Shown here piece after piece: positions 11,091 through 21,740 of a stretch of DNA of 64,000 nt. The position numbers and the translations under genes were made by a program. The DNA comes from Clitoria ternatea (taxonomy: Eukaryota > Streptophyta > Magnoliopsida > Fabales > Fabaceae). The notes beneath the pieces were generated by a model that was given only the letters and a program-made list of their open reading frames with translations, had not been told where the DNA came from and searched no databases. Where the stretch lies: NCBI GenBank assembly GCA_037962975.1, contig CM075675.1:102477718-102541717 (forward strand). The letters are read 5' to 3'. Position 1 is the stretch's first letter; the number at the start of each line of letters is the position of its first letter.

Positions 11091-12854
11091 ATGGAAAGAA
11101 CGAGGCTAGGCAGAAAAGACTTGGACTCCTACACTATCAGAGGCACCAACAAGATCGTACGAGGTAATCGCTTCAAACCTTTTTCTCTTTTCACCTACCC
11201 AGTCACGAAAACAGCTTCAAAATCGTTCCTTTTAGGAAGATAGGTAAAGGGAATGGTTTGAAACCATGTGGGTCATGTACGGATTAGTGAAAGGTTGTGT
11301 TTTTTGCGGTTTTTGGCAGCCGGGGACTGTGTGCTGATGCGGCCTGCTGATACCAGCAAGCCACCGTATGTGGCGCGCGTGGAGAAGATCGAGCAGGATG
11401 GTAGCAGCCACGTGAAGGTGCGTGTTAGATGGTACTATAGACCTGAAGAGTCTGTCGGAGGTAGGAGGCGGTTCCATGGAGCAAAGGAGCTGTTTTTGTC
11501 TGATCATTATGACACTCAGAGTGCTCACACCATTGAAGGGAAGTGTATTGTACACTCTTTCAAGAACTATACTAAGCTTGAGAATGTAGGTGCTGAAGAT
11601 TACTATTGTAGGTTTGGGTACAAGGCTGCTTCTGGGGATTTCTCTCCTGACCGTGTTGCCGTGTGGGTTTCTTTTTTGTTTTTTAATGAAATGATGATGG
11701 TTTGTTTCGTTTCTTCTTAGGTGTTTGGTTTTACTTTGTTGATTTGGTTTTTGTGTTTTGAAGGTATTGCAAGTGTGAGATGCCTTCTAACCCGGATGAC
11801 CTCATGGTGCAGTGTGAGGGGTGCGATGATTGGTAAAACTAGTTTATTGCATTCTGCTTTACTTTCTTTTCTTTAATTACATTTGTGAATGGTTTTTGGT
11901 TGTGCAGTTCTGAAATTTTAGTATTTGATGGGTTATTTATATACTTGGATGAAGCAATTTCGAAAACATTATAGCTCTTGCTGTGCCAGTGTACAGCAAA
12001 AGAAAGAATAAAAAAGAGCACAAGCTAACTTCAAGAACCTCTAGGTCCCTAGGTCAAATGGTTTTAATGTGCTCATTAAGCTTTTTGTTATTCAAACTCT
12101 GTGTTGGCCCATGGACATGTTTTGCATGTTATTCTTGACTAAGCCTTCTACTTGTTTATTCAAAGAAAAAGCAACATACACAAATGCAGGCAACAGAGAA
12201 CATCTAAGGCCCAGTTTGGTTTTCCGTTGGTTTGACCAATTCTAAAAAAAGATCCTACGGTCAAATGAAGTTTTGATTGACTTGAACGGTGTGAATTATT
12301 AATATTAACCTTTAGATTTTTCTATTTTCGTAACTTGTTTCTTCAACTGCATACCAAACGGATACTAAAACAGTCATTTACAAAGTAGTTGCAATAGAAA
12401 AACTGACAGATGAATTTTCGATAATTTAAAATACTGATATTCTTTATCACTTTTATGTCAGCCTAAACATTATTGATCTTTGGTTGTCATTTGTTTTTGT
12501 CTAAGATGTATTTGCCAATGCAAAATGAATCATGTAGGGGCGTATTTCTTTTGTGTTTCGGTTGAGTTTGACAATATTTGGTTTCAATCTTTCATTCATT
12601 ACAAAATATTGTTAAATTTAAGTAGTATCTAAAAATTCATGTAACATTGGTTTGTTTTTTTATTTGTTTATGACCCTATAGATTTTATGAAAGACACACT
12701 TCTCAATTTTTGTAGGTTCCATCCTGCTTGTCTGGGCATGACTATTGAAGAAGCAAAGTTATTGGAGTATTTTGTGTGTTCAGAATGTTCATCTGATGAT
12801 GACATGTAGAAATCCAATGCTACATTTCCTGTATCATCAGGATCTGATGGCAAG
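11091..12854 (+). pseudogene. EBS: EBS copy 1: BAH-PHD reader truncated after the PHD finger
   Basis: Exons are 11091-11163, 11320-11662, 11764-11832 and 12716-12854, with sizes and phases identical to the intact copies. The BAH domain (about residues 25-138) is uninterrupted. All eight PHD zinc ligands (C141, C143, C156, C159, H164, C167, C183, C186) remain. An in-frame TAG at 12807-12809 ends the protein at residue 192, two codons after the DDD acidic stretch begins to close; the intact copies read AAG there. The last exon (VEPKRRKR) is absent because homology to copy 2 stops at 14505. Conserved positions have changed: MAKTRPG to MERTRLG, ESIGG to ESVGG, RRQF to RRRF, RFEY to RFGY, MPYNP to MPSNP, CKDWYH to CDDWFH, and AKKLDH to AKLLEY. 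The intron 2 donor is GTGGGT where the other copies have GTGAGT. It is either a decaying pseudogene or an expressed 192-residue tail-less reader; I favour decay. Confidence 0.85.
12208..12365. mobile_element. Tourist/PIF-like MITE in intron 3 of EBS copy 1
   Basis: It is a 158-base insertion flanked by TAA at 12205-12207 and 12366-12368. The orthologous position in copy 2 (about 27506-27516, ATCTAAAACAG) has a single TAA and no insert, which gives both the boundaries and the target duplication. The ends are GGCCCAGTTTGG and ATACCAAACGGATAC, imperfect inverted repeats. A TAA target duplication is characteristic of PIF/Harbinger-derived MITEs. Confidence 0.8.
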
Positions 12855-13483
12855 GTGAGACTACTTGCATTCAGTCCTGATTAATTTGCATCAAGAATAT
12901 GCACTTTTTATTGTGTTCTTTTTATTTCATTTTCCATGCACATGCTTGAGAGACAGTATTGTTCCTAGATTAAAAGGGGAGCTGAGGCACTTTAAATGTA
13001 GCCTTTGAAGATTGGTGTAAGAAAGAATGTAATGTCATAAAAGAAGTACCCTTAGAACATGTAGTTTTGGAGTCGGCAATGTATTGCAGCTAGTCACTGT
13101 GATGGTTGGCATGGAAGATTGTTTCTTGTCTAGAAATGGAAGTTCATGTTTTGTAGATTCTAATCATATATTTTATTATCATGTGCATTTCTTTGCTGGA
13201 GTTGGAAGTTTATTTTTTGTGTGGTTTTTTTAATCCGAGGGATTTATGTTTTTGTAACATAAATTGCTTTAATATTTCTTTTCTTTTTTGTATTCTTGTC
13301 TGGCGACCCTGGTTTATGGTTTCTTTTAAATTATATGGGAAGGTTTTAATAGCTGAAATTATTGTTTTTTAGGTATAAATATATGCGGTATTTATTCTTG
13401 TGAGGAGTAGATGTATGTTTTATGTTTTTTCCGATCCACCATGCTAAATCAATACGAGATTGAAGTTGATTGTCCATGCCAAA

Positions 13484-14205
13484 TCTGTATGTATGTTTAT
13501 TTTCTTTTTCCATAAACCATTGTTGATAAATTGAAAATGAAGTCTTTGAAGATTGAGGTTATGACTGGTGAAGTATTAGCTAATAATCAATTGGATCTTT
13601 TTTGGTACCATTATAGTAAGTTGCATTTTTGGGTTCCAATTATTTGAAACTGTGTTATCTGTCCTTATTTCTATGTGTCCAGATATGAGAAAATGGAAAT
13701 ATAGCTAGATCATGATACCATATTAGCCAATAATCTGTATGTACGTTCATTTTCTTTTTCCATAAACCATTGTTGATAAATTGAAAATGAAGTCTTTGAA
13801 GATTAAGAGTATGACTGGTGAAGTATTAGCTAATAATCAATTGGATCTTTTTTGGTACCATTATAGTAAGTTGTATTTTTGGGTTCCAATTATTTGAAAC
13901 TGTGTTATGATATGAGAAAATGGAAATATAGCTAGATCATGATACCATATTAGCTAATAATCTGTATGTATGTTTATTTTTTTTTCCCCATAAACCATTG
14001 TTGATAAATTGAAAATGAAGTCTTTGAAGATTAAGATTATGGCTGGTGAAGTATTAGCTAATAATCAATTGGATCTTTTTCGGTACCATTATAGTAAATT
14101 GCATTTTTGGGTTCCAATTATTTGAAATTGTGTTATCTGTCCTTATTTCTATGTGTCCAGATATGAGAAAATGGAAATATTGGTAGATCATGATACCATA
14201 TTAAA
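13484..14205 (+). repeat. About 250-bp segment present three times in tandem, EBS copy 1 intron 4
   Basis: Units start at 13484, 13734 and 13961, each with TCTGTATGTATG (or TACG) followed by TTTATTTTCTTTTTCC-like sequence. Unit lengths are about 250, 227 and 245 bases. Unit 2 lacks a block of about 23 bases around TGTCCTTATTTCTATGTG. Copy 2 has only one unit, near 28883-29100, and copy 3 has one diverged unit near 62290-62580. The triplication is therefore specific to copy 1 and arose after the segmental duplication. Confidence 0.92.
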
Positions 14206-14505
14206 AAATGATGGATCTAACACAACTTAACTAGCTCATAAGTTAAGGATTGTCTTAAGTCTTATAAACTGTATACGGGTTATATTCTTAGTCAATGTGT
14301 GACTTATTTCAACATCTTAACAATATAGCACTTTTCATTTTGAGGATGTAGTTGAATCATATGAGAAATTATAGCCAAAAATGTTTTGCTTTTTCATGTG
14401 CATTGTCTTTACTTATCAATGGTTTGTTGAAAAGAGTTTGAATTTGTTTTATTTTTAAATTTTAATTTTGTGTGTTTTACATTTTAGATGCTTTTAAAAT
14501 TTTGT

Positions 14506-16831
14506 GTTGAAAACCCGAAAATTCTTTATACCTCCGAGCCAATTTGGAAGCCCTGGATGAATAAGGAGCCCATGGTTGATGATATGTTTTGCAAGATCCC
14601 AAACACAATAGTATTTCGATTATTCCAAAGGACCCCATTAGACATTTTACGCTTTCTTTTTAGGCTAAATAAGGGAACCTAAGAGGAGTCATCAATCCAT
14701 ACCTTCCAAAGGTCTTCTCCATATGGATGAATAGTTTATGTTCTGAATACACCTCTTCCTGTTAGTGAGAATTATCCCATGCATGAGAAGCCAACAAAAC
14801 GACTTGATTCTAGAGGTTCCACGCCCCTTATTCAACACAACGCCTAGATCATTTTTAGGTGATAATGTCAAGACATGTGAGTATTGAGGTTTGAATCCAG
14901 TTTTTGATGTTTTATGTAAGAGTAGATCAACTTACACTTGTTTAATTCTTATACTCTTACATTATTTTTTACCCAGTGATATCATTTAAATCTTATGGTT
15001 TTGATTTATTTTTGTTAATGATTATATCACAATCAATTTCCCACCTATGAATAATGTTTTATATCAATTATTTTTATAACTAGTATAATGAATATATTTT
15101 ATATTGGTGTTGGTTATTTTTATAACTGATATAAAAAATACTTTTGCATCAATTATAAAATAACCTATGCAAAAAGTGAACTGTAGATGTTATCACCCAC
15201 TTGGACGTGGGTTAAATAATATTATGTCATGTTATAAATAAGTAAATTAAAGTTGTAAGATTTAAATAATATTGATGACTAAAAATTAGCGTAAAAGTGT
15301 AAGAATTAAAATAGTGTAATTTGATCCTTCCTTGTTTTATATGCTACTTTGGTCCAAAGTATAGGAAAAATTTAATGGAATTTTTTGGTCTCATAGAATA
15401 AGTAAAAACATACTTTTTCAATGTTACTAAACCTTAAACCAAATATACTCTCATTGTATGTACTCTTAAGATAATTAATTCTTTGTGTAATAAGTGATAT
15501 TAAGAGTATTTTAACAAATTGTATTGGATATTTGATATCATTAATGTAAATAACTTCTTTTAACTAATATTTTTAGAGTCTCTTTGTTTAGAAGTTGGAG
15601 TAAGTTTGTGAAACAGGGTTTGGAAATTTGGGTTTTTGAAAATGTGGTTGGGAAAATCAAGGTTTTGATAATAGTGATTTGTGTTTGGATAATTTGTTGT
15701 AAAAGTGAGTTGGAAAGTAGTGATTGCGTTTGGTTGGAAAATGGAATTTGAGGGTAAAACTACAAAAAAGGTATTAGTTAAAAAAGAGTAGTTATATTTT
15801 TTATAAATGATATTAACAATTACATATTAAAATATTTCATTTATTGTTTAATTAACAAAATATATTTATTAATAATAATTAATAATAAATATATATTATT
15901 ATAAATATATATTGTAATTAAAATTTAATATTATTAAATATATTAAATATATAATGGAATATATATTTATTAATAAATAATAGAATATATATATCTATTT
16001 ATTTAATAAATTAGATTATATGGTGTATAATTGTAATAAATTAAAAAATAAATTTACAAATTGTATAATTATTATGTTTATAAAGCATACCTATTTACAC
16101 AGTAATTTCAAAAAATTAAAGCTTATTTTTAACATAAATTCCATCAATTGCAAAAAGTTATCAACATATTCACTGAAATATGCTAATCAAGGAAGGGCAT
16201 GGTTGTAAAACATCACCAACACATCTTGCTTGCTCAACAACGTTACCCAAAAGTTGCCATGGGCTCCTAGTTGTAAAATAGAGTTCAACCCCAAACCTCA
16301 GTCTCTGTATGCTTGCTTTGTGCGGTCAAACACACTCACATGTTGGAAATAGTGGATTTATAAACGGAACGAAGATGGAAAGGCCTCAACAGAGCTTTCA
16401 ACTTTTAAACAAATAGGTACTTAATATAAGTGAAATTAGTTATTTTTACTTATATTTAAGACTAATGGAACATATGCTACAACCAATTAGAGCTGTCAAA
16501 ATGGATTACTTGGTCTCGTCTGTGGTGAACTCAGACTTTTTTAGATTAGGCAAAAAAGGCTTGCTTTTGATTCATGTTTTAATTTTAGGACCATGCATAG
16601 GCGTGCATTGGCCCAACGAGCTTTTTTAGGTTTCGGTAGGCTATTGGCATGGTTGCATTGTTTTTCTTTTTTAAAAAAATTTTACAAGAAATACAACCAC
16701 TAACAATATCCCTAAATTTGGACATGCTATAAATTAACTACAAGTTTTATTTTAAGTAAAAAATTGCAAATAGTAGTTTCTTTTTCATGTTAGTAAAAAA
16801 AATAAAATAAAATAAAACATGATATGAGCTG
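14506..16831. other. Non-duplicated spacer between the two duplication units, with a MITE
   Basis: No host gene is recognised. An open frame from 14488 to 14682 (start MLLKFCVENP) begins in the duplicated intron and runs into unique sequence, so it is probably fortuitous. A foldback of about 390 bases lies at 14935-15326: its ends GATCAACTTACACTTGTTTAATTC and the inverted copy near 15260-15326 pair over about 70 bases, which suggests a MITE. From 15780 to 16150 the DNA is very AT-rich. The stretch 16470-16680 looks like degraded repeat. Confidence 0.5.
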
Positions 16832-17903
16832 CATATCGATTGACCCTACTTGCCAAAAGTCTGATAAGATAGAGTTTTTCTCAGGCTAGGCTTAAGAAGA
16901 CCCAATTTTAATTCAGGCTCTTGTTTTAGTATCCAAACCTGCTTATTTTGATTGCTCAAACACTAATTGTGTCGGCATTAAAAAACACAAGGGCAACCAT
17001 TTTTTAAGGTTTGTTTTTTAAATATAAAAGGTTTATATTTAAAATTAATAACTAGTACTAGGTTCTATTTGGCAAAAGAAGCTTATAACTTATGACTTAT
17101 AATTTTTTGTAGGTTAGATAGCTTTTCAGGTAGCTTATTAAAATACACGTGTTTAGTAAAAATAACTTAAATTATGTGTAAATAACTTTGAAGAACATGT
17201 AATATTTTAATTACTAGTGTCTAACCCGTGCCTTGTGCAAGAAATTTTTAAATTATGATGAGGACAGGTAGAAGATGAAAAAATGTATGGAAAAATTTAT
17301 AATTGACTAAAAAATAATTTGATTACAAAACATAGAATGCAATCATATGACTGGAAACATGACTTGGTTTTGATTTATTTACTTTGAAATTGCAAACATA
17401 TAATGAATTTGTTGCTTATTTATCAAAAATGTTCCATATAGAATCATTGAATCACAAACGACTTGAATTTAACTTTTGAAGGACCTCTAGATTTGAAATA
17501 GAGTGATTGGGAAAAAAGGATGGAAGAGCACTTCAAAAGCAAAACAAATAGTGGATTATGAATCAATCGAACAAATTTGATAACCTATTTATCATGCTTC
17601 TCTTGGGTTCTATGTATTATAAACAACACATACCGAAGAAAATACTTTGTTGAGACGATGTCTTACCTAGGAAATATAAGTTATGAATATAATTGAAATG
17701 CTATAGTAGGCAAAACAAATACAAAGAAGAGATAACCTGAAAAAAGCAAAAAAAATAAATAAAATCAATCAAATTAGTGAAAATTTAAAACCCTCTATTA
17801 AAAATACAAATAGAGTATGAAAGTCATTGTTATTATAAGCATTTAAGACAGACGATAATTTTATAAATAATTTGTTATACCTATATCAAGTTTGTAAAAT
17901 CTC

Positions 17904-18740
17904 TCAGTAGACTACATTAATAGTATGTCCTTGAGTGACATCTTCATGATTTTCCAACAACATTTTTAATCCTTCCTTTGACCTAACTCTTGTCAATGCA
18001 ACATATAGTTGGCCATGGGTGAAAACTGGCCGGGGTAGGTAAAGACCAACACTAGAAAGAGTTTGTCCTTGAGACTTATTAATAGTCATTGCAAATGAAA
18101 CAATGAGTGGAAATTGTCTTCGATTAAATTTAATAGGAAGAGTTTTAATTGAATGAGTCATTGTTATCCTAGAAATATGAACCACATCTCCAACATGGGT
18201 TCCAGTTAACTCTTGAAATTGAAGAGCATGGTTCTCTATTTGCTGTACTTGTAATCTTGTACCATTACATAGGCCTTAAGATTGGTCTATATTTCTCAAC
18301 AACATGATAGGCACCCAAATTTTCAAAGCCAGCTGGTGAGGGGGTAGTCCTGAGCAATTAATTACATTCAAAATGTTTGGGGTAAAAGTTTCCAATTCAA
18401 AACTGGAATGCTTTTCCCTCATGCAAAGACTATCAGAACTTAAGTAAATTTTTGCCTTTCCATAAAATTTATCCATTATATAGTTGTTGACATTAGAAAC
18501 AATCTCCAAGGTGGGAGCAAGAATAAACCTTTCTTTGAAGTATCCTTCAATGGACATTTGTGTTGGCATTGATGGATACACAAAGGAAATCAAATCATCT
18601 AACGTAGAATTAGAGGAAGATATTAAAATATCTTGGTGTATTTCAACTTCAGATTCTCTTTCACTCGAATCTCCAATCAAACTATCTCCAATCTTAAGAA
18701 GCCAATCACTAAATTTCTTTATTTCAGATGACCCATGTGG
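17904..18740 (-). pseudogene. Helitron PIF1-like helicase, C-terminal part with a nonsense codon
   Basis: The minus-strand frame reads from about 18740 to the stop at 17904. It contains SDWLLKIGD, ILAPTLEIVSNVNNYI, YLSSDS, CSGLPPHQLALKIWVPIMLL, RNIDQS and GLCNGTRLQ, then TINKSQGQTLSSVGLYLP, HGQLYVALTRVRSKEGLK and a short tail. These are the late helicase motifs of plant Helitron RepHel proteins, where the helicase unwinds DNA during rolling-circle transposition. A single TAA at 18276-18278 separates RNIDQS from GLCNGT, where the family normally reads through. The N-terminal helicase motifs and the Rep domain are absent, so the protein is a remnant. Confidence 0.9.
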
Positions 18741-19165
18741 GCGGCTACTTTGGGTAAGTCACATGTTTTCAGATAAGATCAACACTTTGCAAAAAGGCCA
18801 AAGGTAAGAAGAATTGATTGTTGCAATCAATTAAAGTTCATACAGTTAATAAAATTCGCAGATGCATATTATAACTGTCATTTAGGTATTTAAAACCTTA
18901 ATACCTATATTTTAGAGACTCCAACAAACATAGAAACCCTAACCCTGAACCACATAAAAACCTAGTACCTAAATTATAGACACTGCAACGAACATAAAAA
19001 CCCAATAACTGAACGAAAAACTGTACATTTTTTCAACATAAACAACTGATATCAACACAAAATCTAATGAACATTTTTGATAGAAATGTGTTAACTATAG
19101 AACCCTAAAGTGTAAAACTGAACCATTAACAAATGACATCCCAACTAATATCGTATCACTAATCT

Positions 19166-21740
19166 TCAAGTTGTGAGCAACATAGAATTGGGGCCAACCA
19201 TTGCCCATATGGACTTCCTTGGCCTACGACCAGTCCAGCGTAGTTGAATAGGCCATCTATCACAACCTTCTTTCATCTTTACACGAATCATGTAGGCTTC
19301 CTCATAAGAATAACAGAAACTAAGTCTGCTGGCAAGTCCTGCAAAAGACAAAACAAAGTCGATAATTCTAGATAACAATAAGGTAAGAGGTGTAATAGTT
19401 AAGATCACTAACCAGGAAGTTTTCCATTTGAAATTTAGTCAGGATTTTAGGTAGTGAGAATCTAAAATTATCAACAACTACCTTACGCAGAACTGTCAGA
19501 ATCTGTTACACATAAGTTGTTAATGTTTCTTCAAGATTTTCATATACCATAAAAGGACATAAAACATTAAATAATAGAAAAATCCAGAACCAAAGTTACA
19601 TATGGTGCGATCCTGAGATTCAAGACCTATAACATCCTGATGGTCAGCACCATCAACCTCCTCAAGTTGAAGGACCAACGACTTCAAGCGATTGGTGATG
19701 AAGTCCACATAGATGATGGGGTTATTTGTTTTTGAAAGTAACAATAACAAAAAAAAAACAGATACAAAGTGCAGTTAAATAAGAATTAAAAATTGAAAGA
19801 GTGAGAATGACCTCATCATCAGAGACAACTATGACAACTCGTGAATGACGTCTTACAATCCCGGGAAACCTATGTTGAGTTGACATAAAAAAAACAATGC
19901 AAAGGCAATGAACATAAAACATATATACAATGCAGTTAAATAAATATGTAAAACAAAAGAACTAACAATAACCTCATCATCAGAGTCAATAATAACAACA
20001 TAATTTTCCGAAGCTTCCTGTTACAATTGAAATACATATGTGAACAATAAAAACCAAATATTGAAGAAAGATGAGAAAAATGACACATTAGTTAAATAAA
20101 TATGTAAAACGGAAAAACTAACAATAATCTTATCATCAGTTTCAACAATCACAATCCTTTCATTTTCCACAGGTTTCTGTTAGAATTGACAAACATATGT
20201 GAACAATGAAAACCAAATATTGATAATTGTCAAATGTTCTTCTTAACTTTTTCAAGCAAATAAATAAGAGGGTTCAAAAGGTTAAATACAAAAAAATAAC
20301 ATACGGGAAAGAATATCAAAAGAAAACATATTAACATCTGCCAAATTTGATAGATAATATTTTCATGTGTAAAAAAAACTTTAAAAATGATTGACTCATC
20401 CATAACATTAATAACCTTTATTCTTCAGAAAGAAACAAATATAGCCCAAAAAATAGATGGCAACAATAATTTCCTTGTAATAATATAATTATTAAACTAT
20501 ATACCAGAATATATACCAAGGAAAAAAAGTAATAACTTTATGACATATGATAATTGTACACTGAACAAGCTTATAGTATCCTTTTCAAAATATATTGAAA
20601 TTTAGAACAGAACAAAATGTACAAAATTGAAGGAAAAAAGTATAAGGTAAAAATATGTTCTAATTTTATATTTTGATTTGACATATGATATTCGGGTTTC
20701 AATAGGACAAAATGATCATCAACGACAAAACCTCTCTCCTAAACTACTATGATATTGCATTACATGGGGGGAGATGATTTGAAAATATGATAATGGAGTT
20801 TTTAAATCAATAAATCTAATGAAAAATAAAAGAAGACAAACTTCAAAAATGATTGATTCATCATCAGCGTCTGTCAAAGTTGATACATAATATTATCATG
20901 TGTAGAAAAAAAACTTAAAAAATGACTGATTCATCCATAACATTAATATGAACCTTTATTCTAAAGGAAGAAACAAATATAGTCCAAAAAAGTGATGACA
21001 ACTATAATTTCCTTGTAATAATATAATTATTAAACTATATACCAGAATATGTACCAAGGAAAAAAGTGATAACTTTATGGCATATGATCATTGTACACTT
21101 AACAAACTTATAATATCATTTGCCATTATATTGAAATTTGAAATAGAACAAATGTACAAAATTAAAAGAAAACAGTATAAGGTAAAAATATGTTCTGATT
21201 TTATATTTTGATTTGACATATGATATTCGAGTTTCAACCGGACAAAGTGATCATCAGTGACAAAACCTTCCCCCCAAAGTTACAATTACTATGCATTTTA
21301 TGGGGAAGATAATTTCAAAACATGAATCAGAACAGGCTTATGATATCATTTACCATTATATTGAAATGTCAATCAAAACAAAATGTATAATACTCCATTT
21401 ATAATGTGGTGGATTTCTAATTACTTGAATGTTAGGTATTCATATCTTCTACCCTGTGAACCATTTATATCTTATGTTTAGAAAGGGTTTGTTTTTGTAG
21501 TCTCCCTCATTTTCATTATATTGATTAAAATAACTACTGGTATGACATGCATTGAAAACAATGTGGAATTTGAAAAAAGTAGAATAAAAACCCTAAATAT
21601 AATGAACAACGAATGTAAGAAGGTAAACCCAAAGCACGGATTTGATTTCTAGAATAGAACGTTATCAAACAATCGTAAACAAAGAACACATAACCTGAGG
21701 GTCGGATTCATCGCACATGACTTCTTTACCCTTCGTCATG
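19166..21740 (-). pseudogene. Captured multi-exon gene fragment with repeated acidic mini-exons
   Basis: On the minus strand an ATG at about 21740 opens MTKGKEVMCDESDPQ, followed by a plausible GT donor. Downstream are three short exon-like segments, each preceded by a pyrimidine-rich AG acceptor. They encode ENERIVIVETDDK (about 20165-20120), ENYVVIIDSDDE (about 20025-19980) and SRVVIVVSDDE (about 19870-19812). A longer segment follows (about 19715-19590, NNPIIYVDFITNRLKSLVLQ then an acidic stretch). A final one (about 19335-19166) contains SFCYSYEEAYMIRVKMKEG and WPIQLRW. That last segment vaguely resembles a B3 DNA-binding domain, but I am not sure. Being inside a Helitron, this may be captured host sequence or native cargo. 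The donor after the first mini-exon reads AT instead of GT. Confidence 0.5.
20335..21300. repeat. Direct duplication of about 450-500 bp inside the Helitron
   Basis: The block starting near 20335 (AAATTTGATAGATAATATTT, then TAATATAATTATTAAACTAT, then GATTTGACATATGATATTCG) recurs from about 20870 in the same order with roughly 10 percent mismatches by eye. It lies in the long first intron of the cargo gene and contains no coding sequence. Confidence 0.8.

Larger units (their letters stand above)
9655..14505 (+). repeat. Segmental duplication unit 1 (contains EBS copy 1)
   Basis: It is collinear with 16832-29393 once the insertions in unit 2 are removed. Shared anchors are the ATTGACCCTA start with TGTGTCGGCATT, the GATAAAAGTTATCATTT block, the EBS upstream region, all four retained exons and the intron 4 sequence. 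Similarity stops after TTTTAAAATTTTGT at 14505 (29393 in unit 2). Everything 3' of that in unit 2, including the last EBS exon, has no counterpart here. Confidence 0.9.

Noticed and set aside
14488..14682. Possible replacement last exon for EBS copy 1 (MLLKFCVENP frame)
   Set aside because: It begins inside intron sequence shared with copy 2, has no acceptor or homology to the EBS tail, and shows no known motif.
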